Assembly: GCA_008015835.1 (NCBI GenBank)
Contig: SSGH01000028.1
Span: forward strand, 62,001 to 126,000
Length of the DNA stretch: 64,000 nt
Source of the DNA: Lysobacter sp.
GTDB lineage: Bacteria; Pseudomonadota; Gammaproteobacteria; Xanthomonadales; Xanthomonadaceae
Direction of reading: 5' to 3'
Every line of letters starts with the position of its first letter. Within the stretch, counting starts at the first letter, position 1. The notes below the pieces were generated by a model. It saw only the letters and a program-made list of their open reading frames with translations. It ran no database searches and had not been told where the DNA came from. Positions 44,443-51,985 of this stretch are shown piece after piece. A program made the translations under genes and the position numbers.

Positions 44443-44636
44443 TTGACGCATCCGCATCGCGCGATTGGTGCGGCGGCGAGCGATGCGCATTCGGTGCTGA
44501 GTGGACGAGGCCCGAAGAGAAAATGGCGGAGCGCGCCGCGCATGTGCCGGCGACGGCACGTTGACAACGGTATATCCGACGCATAGCGTACGAAAATTGC
44601 CGGTTCGGACCGGTGCTCATGCGCACAAAGGACACG

Positions 44637-45284
44637 ATGCTGCGTCTTCATGTTCACGCCGCTCTTTTCGCGCCCGCCTTGATGGCGGCATCTACGCTAT
44701 TGCTGCCGGCCTGTCGAAATTCAGGAACTCCGCATATGACCCAGCCCGACATCCAGATCAAAGAACGCCCGAATCCGCAGAAAGCGCATCGCATCGAAAT
44801 GGTGATCGAAAATGCGCCGGGCCCGTTCGCGGTGATCGAAGGGGCGGCGAATTACAGCGTCAAGAATCATTTCGAGTGCGGGCACATCGATCCTGTCCCC
44901 GGTATCGCTTCGCGCATCACCACGCATCCGGCTATCGAATGGAAGCCGATCGGCGAGGGGCGATACGAAGCGATCGTCTACGAGGATTTGATCATGGACG
45001 AGGACTATTACGGGCGCGGGCTTTGCCGGTGGGAGTTGGTCTCGGCCAGCGCTATGCTCAAAGCCACCGGCGCCGAAGGGGAGACAAAATTTTTGCCCGC
45101 AATATCCGCCCAGAGAATCAACGCGAGTTCCTCTCTGCGACTCAATTTTTGGGCAGGTTTCTACCCTCGAGCTAAATCTGATGATTATCCCGATTATGGC
45201 GAAGAGGACATTTCTACCGTGTCCGGTGAACAAAAAGTCGAATTCTTCGCGATCAGGATGAAGGCTGAGGCGGTGAGCCTATGA
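44637..45284 (+). CDS. Lipoprotein, candidate immunity protein for the adjacent lipase effector
   Basis: A 215-residue protein. The N-terminus MLRLHVHAALFAPALMAAST followed by LLLPAC gives a lipobox with Cys26, so an outer- or inner-membrane lipoprotein facing the periplasm is expected. ATG at 44637 has AAAGGA seven bases upstream; upstream in-frame codons exist at 44613 (GTG) and 44619. The mature domain is a beta-rich domain of about 190 residues that I do not recognise. Its TGA overlaps the ATG of the lipase gene (ATGA). In Xanthomonas type IV killing loci, immunity lipoproteins are often encoded directly upstream of their effectors in this arrangement. The immunity role is inference. Confidence 0.7.
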   Translation: MLRLHVHAALFAPALMAASTLLLPACRNSGTPHMTQPDIQIKERPNPQKAHRIEMVIENAPGPFAVIEGAANYSVKNHFECGHIDPVPGIASRITTHPAIEWKPIGEGRYEAIVYEDLIMDEDYYGRGLCRWELVSASAMLKATGAEGETKFLPAISAQRINASSSLRLNFWAGFYPRAKSDDYPDYGEEDISTVSGEQKVEFFAIRMKAEAVSL

Positions 45285-46831
45285 GTCTCACGCACCAACA
45301 ATACGCCGATCTTTCCGGCGATTCTTATGTGAACCATAAGCCAGGGGCGCGCGCGCCAGGAGCGCAAGATCTGGTGACCATCAACGGTGTTGCTTACAAC
45401 ATCGTGGAGCATTACAGCAATCCGCGTAATGGCTATAAAGGAACGATTTATCAACGCGCCGATACCGGTGACATCGTCGTCGCTCATCGCGGTACCGAAG
45501 TCGATCAGGGCGTAAAAGCGATCGTGCAGGATGCCGTTTATACAGATGGCAGTATGGCCCTGACTCGCGTTAACCCGCAGGCAAAAGATGCCATCGAGCT
45601 TACCCGCCGCGCGGTCGGATATGCCGAGGATTACGGCAGCAAGCCTGGAAAATCGACGCCCCAAGTCACCGTCACCGGCCACTCCCTCGGCGGTTGCTTG
45701 GCGCAAATCACCGCGCATCATTTCGATCTTCGCGGCGAAACCTTCAATGCGTATGGCGCGGCCAGCCTCGATCGTCGTATTCCGGAAGGCGGCAGCACCG
45801 TGCTCAACCATGTGATGGCCGGCGATACGGTCAGCGCGGCGTCGCCGCATTTCGGCCAAGTTCGCGTGTATGCGGCGCCGAACGAAATCAAATCGCTGGA
45901 GCGCAGCGGTTACGAGAACCTCGGCGGCATTCTCGGTGCGCTCGATCAGCGCGCGCCGCTGGCGGCGATCGGGCGGACCGCCGGTTCGCATTCGATGCAC
46001 AATTTTCTGAATGTCGATGGCGACGGGCGCGCGGACCGTTCGATCCTCGCCGATCCGAACGCGCGTGCGTTGGCGAAACAAAACGACCCGATGATCGACC
46101 GCTTCCGCGACGATGTCGGCGCTATCCGGGCGGGACTGACGGTCACGGCGCGCGGCCCGACCGGCGTCATCGGCGATGCGGTCGATGCGCTGCGCGGCAC
46201 GCTGAGGCCCGGAGAGCCCGCCGAACGCGAAACCGCGGAGAAACGCGCCGCCCCGCATGCGCCTCAGAAGCCGAGCGCACCTTTGCCTTACGATTCGCCG
46301 CTGTTCGGTCCTGGCGGGCCGTTTCCGGATCTGCCGAGCTATGTGCCCAAGCCCACCGATGGCCCGAAATTCCCGCAGCGCCCGCAGGCGGCGGCGGACG
46401 AGGCGATGCCTAACGCCGTCGATGCGCGGACCGCGCCGCAACTGGCGATCGAGCGTCTCTCGCCCAAAGATCGCGACAACTACGAGCAAGCGCACGCACT
46501 CGCGCGGCGCCTCGGTTTGCCGCAGGAACAGGCGCAGAACTTCGGGATGGCGATGGCCGCGCAGATCAGCGAATACGGTCTGATGCCGCGCACCGATCAG
46601 ATGATCGCGATGCAGGGGCGCGGCGAGGCGGGCGGCGATCGGGTCTACGCCTCCTATCACCCGCACGGCGATAAAGAGCCGATCTTCAACACGAGCCTGG
46701 ACGTGAACCGTGCCGCGAATCAGCCCGCGGACGACAGTTTTCGACGGCTCGAACAGGCGCAGCAGCACCATCTCGCCCAGCAGCAAAATCCGGCGTTGGA
46801 CGATCCTGCGCGCGGTCAACGCGTCGGCTGA
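45281..46831 (+). CDS. Lipase (class 3-like) with XVIPCD-like C-terminal tail, probable antibacterial effector
   Basis: A 516-residue protein with no signal peptide. Residues 1-250 carry an alpha/beta-hydrolase: VAHRGTE, the elbow VTVTGHSLGG (Ser135), MAGDTVS (Asp182), and GSHSMHNF with His237 or His240 as the base. The linker of about residues 300-390 is Pro-rich. Residues about 390-516 look like the XVIPCD signal: DRDNYEQAHALARRLGL, YGLMPRTDQMIAMQG, and a Gln-rich end (FRRLEQAQQHHLAQQQNP). XVIPCD directs effectors to the Xanthomonadales type IV secretion system. The target membrane phospholipid is inferred. No T4SS gene is in the window. Confidence 0.78.
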   Translation: MSLTHQQYADLSGDSYVNHKPGARAPGAQDLVTINGVAYNIVEHYSNPRNGYKGTIYQRADTGDIVVAHRGTEVDQGVKAIVQDAVYTDGSMALTRVNPQAKDAIELTRRAVGYAEDYGSKPGKSTPQVTVTGHSLGGCLAQITAHHFDLRGETFNAYGAASLDRRIPEGGSTVLNHVMAGDTVSAASPHFGQVRVYAAPNEIKSLERSGYENLGGILGALDQRAPLAAIGRTAGSHSMHNFLNVDGDGRADRSILADPNARALAKQNDPMIDRFRDDVGAIRAGLTVTARGPTGVIGDAVDALRGTLRPGEPAERETAEKRAAPHAPQKPSAPLPYDSPLFGPGGPFPDLPSYVPKPTDGPKFPQRPQAAADEAMPNAVDARTAPQLAIERLSPKDRDNYEQAHALARRLGLPQEQAQNFGMAMAAQISEYGLMPRTDQMIAMQGRGEAGGDRVYASYHPHGDKEPIFNTSLDVNRAANQPADDSFRRLEQAQQHHLAQQQNPALDDPARGQRVG

Positions 46832-46936
46832 TTCGGCGCTCGTCTCGGACGCGAGCGTCGGCACCTAGGCGAGCGCGATCTGTCCTTCCTGCAGGTCCAG
46901 CCGTCCGATTCGAGCCGCGAGGCCCTAAAATAGCGA

Positions 46937-48151
46937 ATGCCTCTCGACCTCATCGCGACCTCCGCCGCGCCCCCGACCCTCATCCGCAACGCGAACGTCT
47001 TCGCGCCCGAGCCCTTGGGCCTGCGCCAAGTCTTGATCGGCGGCGGAAAAATCCTGTGGATCGGCGAGGCCGACGCACCCGCGCCTTCGATCCCCGGCCT
47101 GCAAACGCTCGATGCGGGCGGCCGGCGGCTGATGCCGGGCTTGATCGACGGCCATGCGCACATCACCGGCGGGGGCGGCGAGGGCGGGTTCGCCACGCGG
47201 GTGCCGCCGGTGCCGCTCTCGCGCTTCACGCGAGCGGGCGTGACCACCGTGGTGGGGACGCTCGGCACCGACGATCTCGCGCGCAGCCCGGGCGAATTGC
47301 TGGCCTCGGCCTACGCGCTGCGCGAGCAGGGCTTGAGCGCGTTCGTCTGGTGCGGCGGGTATCACCTGCCGTCGGCCACGCTGACCGGCAGCGTGCGCGG
47401 CGACATCGTCTACCTCGACCCGGTCATCGGCGCGGGCGAATTGGCGATCAGCGACCATCGCTCCAGCCAGCCGACCTTCGACGAATTCGTGCGCGTCGCC
47501 TCCGAATGCCATGTCGCCGGCTTGATGAGCGGCAAGGCAGGCGTGCTGCATCTGCATTTGGGCGACGGGCCGCGCGGTCTCGAACTGGTGCGCCGCGCGC
47601 TGGACGACACCGAATTGCCGCCCAGCGTGTTTCAGCCCACCCACGTCAATCGCCGCAAAGCCTTGTTCGAGGAGGCGGTCGCGTTGGCGCGCCGCGGCGT
47701 GCGGATCGATGTCACCGCCTTCCCGGTCGAGGACGGCGAAGACGCGTGGAGCGCCGCGGACGCGTGGGAGTTCTATCGCGCGGCCGGTGCGCCTCCGACG
47801 CATTTGACCATCAGCGCCGACGCCGGCGGCTGCTTGCCGCATTTCGACGGCGACGGCCGCCTATGCCGAATGGACGTCGGCGCGTCGCAAGCCTTGCCCG
47901 ATACGATCCAAGCGCTGCTCGCGCGCGGCCATGCGCTCGAGGCGGTGCTGCCCGCGTTCACGCGCAACGTCGCGGCCACCCTGCGCTTGGTCGGCAAAGG
48001 CGAGATCGCGGTCGGCGCGGATGCCGACCTCGTCGTGCTCGACGACGACGCCGGTGCCGCCGATGTCATGGCGCGCGGCCTGTGGCATGTGCGCGACGGC
48101 GTCGCCGTGCGTGCGGGATTGTTCGAGCGCGCCGAGGCGGATCGTCGTTGA
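46937..48151 (+). CDS. iadA: Isoaspartyl dipeptidase
   Basis: A 404-residue zinc amidohydrolase that cleaves beta-aspartyl dipeptides. LMPGLIDGHAHITGGGGEGG holds the HxH and the glycine-rich loop characteristic of IadA. FVWCGGYHLPSATLTGSV contains the conserved Tyr, GAGELAISDHRSSQPT, HLHLGDG, and FQPTHVNR carry further metal or substrate residues, and SADAGG ends the barrel. It starts the cyanophycin locus and would hydrolyse the beta-Asp-Arg released by cyanophycinase to Asp and Arg. ATG at 46937 has no strong ribosome site. Confidence 0.92.
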   Translation: MPLDLIATSAAPPTLIRNANVFAPEPLGLRQVLIGGGKILWIGEADAPAPSIPGLQTLDAGGRRLMPGLIDGHAHITGGGGEGGFATRVPPVPLSRFTRAGVTTVVGTLGTDDLARSPGELLASAYALREQGLSAFVWCGGYHLPSATLTGSVRGDIVYLDPVIGAGELAISDHRSSQPTFDEFVRVASECHVAGLMSGKAGVLHLHLGDGPRGLELVRRALDDTELPPSVFQPTHVNRRKALFEEAVALARRGVRIDVTAFPVEDGEDAWSAADAWEFYRAAGAPPTHLTISADAGGCLPHFDGDGRLCRMDVGASQALPDTIQALLARGHALEAVLPAFTRNVAATLRLVGKGEIAVGADADLVVLDDDAGAADVMARGLWHVRDGVAVRAGLFERAEADRR

Positions 48152-48187
48152 TGCCACTCCCGAAAGATCGTCATCCCAAGCAAAGAT

Positions 48188-48268
48188 TGTCATCCCGAGC
48201 GCAGCGAGGGACCTGTTTTTTCGCTTACGCACGCGAAAAGCAGGCCCCTCGCTGCGCTCGGGATGACA
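48188..48268. repeat. Long hairpin repeat of the GTCATCCCGAGCGCAGCGAGG type
   Basis: The left arm starts at 48188 (TGTCATCCCGAGCGCAGCGA) and the right arm ends at 48268 (reverse complement, GCTCGGGATGACA end). The inner parts CCTGTTTTTTCGC and GCGAAAAGCAGG also pair, so nearly all 81 bases can fold into one stem. Another GTCATCCC stands just left, at 48170. It lies between iadA and the cyanophycinase gene, like the smaller palindrome at 34361. Confidence 0.7.
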
Positions 48269-48313
48269 TTCTTTTTGAGTTCCCATTTTTCTTGAGCGAG
48301 TCCAGGACTATCG

Positions 48314-49156
48314 ATGTGTCCCAGTAAAGTGCCGGAAGGCGAAGAACGCGGTTGGATCGTTCCGATCGGCGGGGCGGAAGAGAAAGAGAACGATCGCGCG
48401 ATCCTCGCGCGTTTCGTCGAGATCTGCGGCGGCGATGCCGCCGATATCGTGGTGATTCCCACCGCCAGCAAACTGCGCAGCACCGGCCCGCGCTACGTGG
48501 AGATCTTCCGCGAGTTGGGCGTGGCCGAGGTCGAGGTGATGGACTTCGATACCCGTCGCGACGCCGACGAACCGGGCCGCGTCGCGCGGATCGAGCGCGC
48601 CAGTGGCGTGTTCTTCACCGGCGGCAATCAACTGCGCTTGACCACCTTCATCGGCGGCACCGCGGTGGCGAAGACGATTCGCATCGCCAACGCGCGCGGC
48701 ATGCACGTGGCCGGCACCAGCGCGGGCGCGTCTTTCCTCAGCGAACACATGATCGCGTTCGGCGAAGAAGGGCCGACGCCGATCGCCGGTATGGTGCGCC
48801 TGGCACCCGGCCTGGGGCTGACCAACCGCTTCGTGATCGATCAGCATTTCCGTCAGCGCGACCGCCTGGGCCGTCTGACCGCGGCGTTGGCCTTCAACCC
48901 GTTCGCCATCGGCATCGGACTGGACGAGGACACCGCGGCCTTCATCGGCCCGGACAACACCCTGGAGGTGCTCGGCAGCGGCGGGGTGACCGTGGTGGAC
49001 GCCGCCGGCCTGGAATTCTCGTCGATGGCGCAGGTCGACGAGGGCCAGCCGGTCTGTCTGCTCGGCCTGCGCTTCCACATCCTCGTCGCGGGTGCTACGT
49101 TCAACCTGCATACCCGCCAAGCGTCGGCGGGAAGGTTGTACGCCCCCAAAGAATAG
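48314..49156 (+). CDS. cphB: Cyanophycinase
   Basis: A 280-residue serine hydrolase of peptidase family S51 that degrades cyanophycin to beta-aspartyl-arginine. AGTSAGASFL places the nucleophile Ser136 in the GxSxG turn. WIVPIGGAEEKEND is the N-terminal signature, FFTGGNQLRL and VIDQHFRQRDRLGRL hold other active-site residues, and ALAFNPFAIGIGLDEDTA follows. It lacks a signal peptide, so it acts in the cytoplasm. It lies 16 bases ahead of cphA, an unusual union of breakdown and synthesis genes on one transcript. Confidence 0.94.
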   Translation: MCPSKVPEGEERGWIVPIGGAEEKENDRAILARFVEICGGDAADIVVIPTASKLRSTGPRYVEIFRELGVAEVEVMDFDTRRDADEPGRVARIERASGVFFTGGNQLRLTTFIGGTAVAKTIRIANARGMHVAGTSAGASFLSEHMIAFGEEGPTPIAGMVRLAPGLGLTNRFVIDQHFRQRDRLGRLTAALAFNPFAIGIGLDEDTAAFIGPDNTLEVLGSGGVTVVDAAGLEFSSMAQVDEGQPVCLLGLRFHILVAGATFNLHTRQASAGRLYAPKE

Positions 49157-49172
49157 AAGGACTCATCGCCCT

Positions 49173-51977
49173 ATGCGCATTCTCGATCGCTCGGTGTACG
49201 TCGGCCCCTCGCTGTACGCGCATTTTCCGGTCATCCGCTTGGAATTGGATCTCGGCGCGTTGGAGGAATGGCCGACCGGCAAGCTGGGCGACGGCTACGT
49301 CGATGCGTTGGTCGAGGCGGTGCCCGGACTGAAGGAACACGGCTGTTCCTACCGCACGCCGGGCGGCTTGATCCGGCGGATGAAGGAAGACGAAGGTACG
49401 TGGCTGGGCCATGTGCTCGAACACGTCGCGATCGAGCTGCAGAATATGGCCGGCGAAGACGTGACCTTCGGCAAGACCCGCAGCGTCGACGGCCGCCCGG
49501 GCGTGTACACGGTGGTCTACGAATACGCGCAGCGCGAAGAGGGCATCGAAGCCGGCGAATTGGCGCTGAAGTTGCTGTGCTCGCTGCTGCCGGGCGATCT
49601 GCGCGGCTTGCTGCACGGCGATACGGTGCCGGCCGACTGGCAATGGCCCGAAGCGCGCGATGCCTACATTCGCTACGCGCAGCGGCGCGCGCTCGGCCCG
49701 TCCACCGCGTCGCTGGTCCGTGCGGCGGAAGAGCGCGGCATTCCGTGGCTGCGCTTGAACGAACAATCCTTGGTCCAACTCGGCCACGGCAAATATCAGC
49801 AGCGCATCCAGGCCACGATCACCGGCAAAACCCCGCATATCGCGGTGGAATTGGCCAGCGATAAGGAAGAGACCAACAAGATTCTCGGCACCCTCGGCCT
49901 ACCGGTGCCGCGCCAGGAACTGGTGCAAAGCGAATCCGGCGCGGTGCGCGCCGCGCGACGCATCGGTTATCCGGTGGTGACGAAGCCCTACAACGGCAAT
50001 CATGGCCGCGGCATTTCGATCCGGCTCACCAACGACGACGAGGTGATCGCCGGCTTCAACAAGGCGAAAGAGATTTCGCGTTCGGTCATCGTCGAAACCT
50101 ATCTGGAAGGCGACGATCACCGTCTGTTGGTGGTCAACGGCGAACTGGTCGCCGCCACCAAGCGCACGCCGGGGCATGTGGTGGGCGACGGCGTGCATAC
50201 CATTCGCGAATTGGTGGAGATCGTCAATCGCGACCCGCGCCGCGGCGTGGGCCACGAAAAAGTATTGACCCGCATCGAATTGGACGCGCAGGCCGAGATG
50301 ATGATGGCGCGGGCCGAAGTGGACGCGGACACGGTGCCGGACAAGGACCGCATCATTTATCTGCGCTCCACCGCGAATCTCAGCACCGGCGGCACCGCGA
50401 CCGACGTCACCGACATCATCCATCCCGATAACCGCGATATGGCGGTGCGCGCGATCAAGGCGATCGGTTTGGACGTGGGCGGCGTGGATTTCCTCAGCAC
50501 CAACATCGCCGAAAGCTACAAATCCATCGGCGGCGGCATTTGCGAAGTGAACGCCGCGCCGGGGTTCCGCATGCACGTTGCGCCGAGCGAAGGCAAATCG
50601 CGCGATGTGGCCGGGCCAGTGATCGACATGCTGTTCCCGCCGGGCGCGTCTTCGCGCGTGCCGATCGCCGCGATCACCGGCACCAACGGCAAGACCACCA
50701 CCTCGCGCATGTTGGCGCATATCGCGAAGATGACCGGCTTCACGCCGGGCCTCACCTCCACCGACGGCGTGTACATCGACGGTCAGCGCACCGTGGAAGG
50801 CGATATGACTGGGCCGGTGTCGGCGCGCATGGTGCTGGCCGACCCGCAGATCGATTTCGCGGTGCTGGAAACCGCGCGCGGCGGCCTGCTGCGCGCCGGC
50901 ATGGGCGTGCGCGAAGTCGATGTCGGCGCGGTGCTGAACGTGCAGAGCGACCACCTCGGCATGAAAGGCATCGACACGCTCGAACAACTGAGCGAGGTCA
51001 AGCGGATCGTGGTGGAAGTGGCGCGCGATTGCGCCGTGCTCAACGCCGACGACCCGAACGTGCTGAAGATGGGCGGCTACACCGACGCCAAAGTCATCTG
51101 CTACGTGACGATGAATCCGTCGCACGGCCTGGTGCGCGAACACATCCGCGCGGGCGGTCGCGCGTGCGCGCTGGAAGCCGGCGTCAACGGGCAGATGATC
51201 ACGCTGTACGACAAAGGCAGCCATATCCCGCTGCTGTGGACGCATTTGATTCCGGCCACGCTGGAAGGCAAAGCGATGCACAACGTGCAGAACGCGATGT
51301 TCGCGGCGGCGATGGCCTTTTCGATGGGCATCAAGCTCGATGCGATCCGCCAAGGTCTGCGCACGTTCGACAGCACGTTCTTCCAGGCCCCGGGCCGCAT
51401 GAACGTGTTCAACGAGCATCCGTTCAAAGTCCTGTTCGATTACGGCCACAACGCGCATGCGGTCGGCGTGATGGCGGATCTGGCGAGGCGTTTGGACGTT
51501 GCGGGTCGTCGCATCGTGGTCGTCGCCGGCCCCGGCGATCGCCGCGACGAAGACTTGCGCGAAATCGCGTTGGCGGCCGCCAGCGGCGGGTTCGATTACT
51601 ACATCTGCCGCCGCGACGACGGCCTGCGCGGCCGCGATGGCGAAGAAGTGCCGAAGCTGATCGCGGCGACGTTACGCGAAGCCGGCGTGCGCGAAGACGC
51701 GATCTCGATCATTCCCGACGAGCAGCAGGCGATCGACGCCGGTCTGCGCATGGCGCGCCCGGGCGATCTGCTGTTGATCTTCGCCGACGCCTTGGTGCGT
51801 TCGTGGAAGCAGGTGATCAAGTTCAAACCCGAGGGCGCGCCGGAGCGACCCGCGCCGACGCCCGTGGCGACGGCGGTGAGCGAACCCGCCGCGGAGCCCG
51901 CGTTCTCGCCCGAGCAATGGGATGGCGTGAGCCGCGATGAGCGCGGCATCTTCATCTCGCGGGAGAGCGACGACTGA
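49173..51977 (+). CDS. cphA: Cyanophycin synthetase
   Basis: A 934-residue enzyme that polymerises Asp and Arg into cyanophycin using ATP. The N domain (1-160) has GLKEHGCSYRTPGGLIRRM and TWLGHVLEHVAIELQ. The ATP-grasp domain (about 210-475) has VTKPYNGNHGRGISI, VETYLEGDDHRLLVV and GGVDFLSTNIAESY. The Mur-ligase domain (about 480-880) has the P-loop GTNGKTTTSR near residue 503, VLETARGGLLRAGMG and FDYGHNAHA. AGAAGGA precedes the ATG at 49173 by 12 bases. A Pro/Ala-rich tail ends the protein. All three catalytic regions look intact. Confidence 0.97.
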   Translation: MRILDRSVYVGPSLYAHFPVIRLELDLGALEEWPTGKLGDGYVDALVEAVPGLKEHGCSYRTPGGLIRRMKEDEGTWLGHVLEHVAIELQNMAGEDVTFGKTRSVDGRPGVYTVVYEYAQREEGIEAGELALKLLCSLLPGDLRGLLHGDTVPADWQWPEARDAYIRYAQRRALGPSTASLVRAAEERGIPWLRLNEQSLVQLGHGKYQQRIQATITGKTPHIAVELASDKEETNKILGTLGLPVPRQELVQSESGAVRAARRIGYPVVTKPYNGNHGRGISIRLTNDDEVIAGFNKAKEISRSVIVETYLEGDDHRLLVVNGELVAATKRTPGHVVGDGVHTIRELVEIVNRDPRRGVGHEKVLTRIELDAQAEMMMARAEVDADTVPDKDRIIYLRSTANLSTGGTATDVTDIIHPDNRDMAVRAIKAIGLDVGGVDFLSTNIAESYKSIGGGICEVNAAPGFRMHVAPSEGKSRDVAGPVIDMLFPPGASSRVPIAAITGTNGKTTTSRMLAHIAKMTGFTPGLTSTDGVYIDGQRTVEGDMTGPVSARMVLADPQIDFAVLETARGGLLRAGMGVREVDVGAVLNVQSDHLGMKGIDTLEQLSEVKRIVVEVARDCAVLNADDPNVLKMGGYTDAKVICYVTMNPSHGLVREHIRAGGRACALEAGVNGQMITLYDKGSHIPLLWTHLIPATLEGKAMHNVQNAMFAAAMAFSMGIKLDAIRQGLRTFDSTFFQAPGRMNVFNEHPFKVLFDYGHNAHAVGVMADLARRLDVAGRRIVVVAGPGDRRDEDLREIALAAASGGFDYYICRRDDGLRGRDGEEVPKLIAATLREAGVREDAISIIPDEQQAIDAGLRMARPGDLLLIFADALVRSWKQVIKFKPEGAPERPAPTPVATAVSEPAAEPAFSPEQWDGVSRDERGIFISRESDD

Positions 51978-51985
51978 GCGGTTCC

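Noticed and set aside
49899-51458. A minus-strand open frame of 519 codons over cphA.
   Set aside because: His/Ala/Arg-rich shadow of the highly conserved cphA reading frame.
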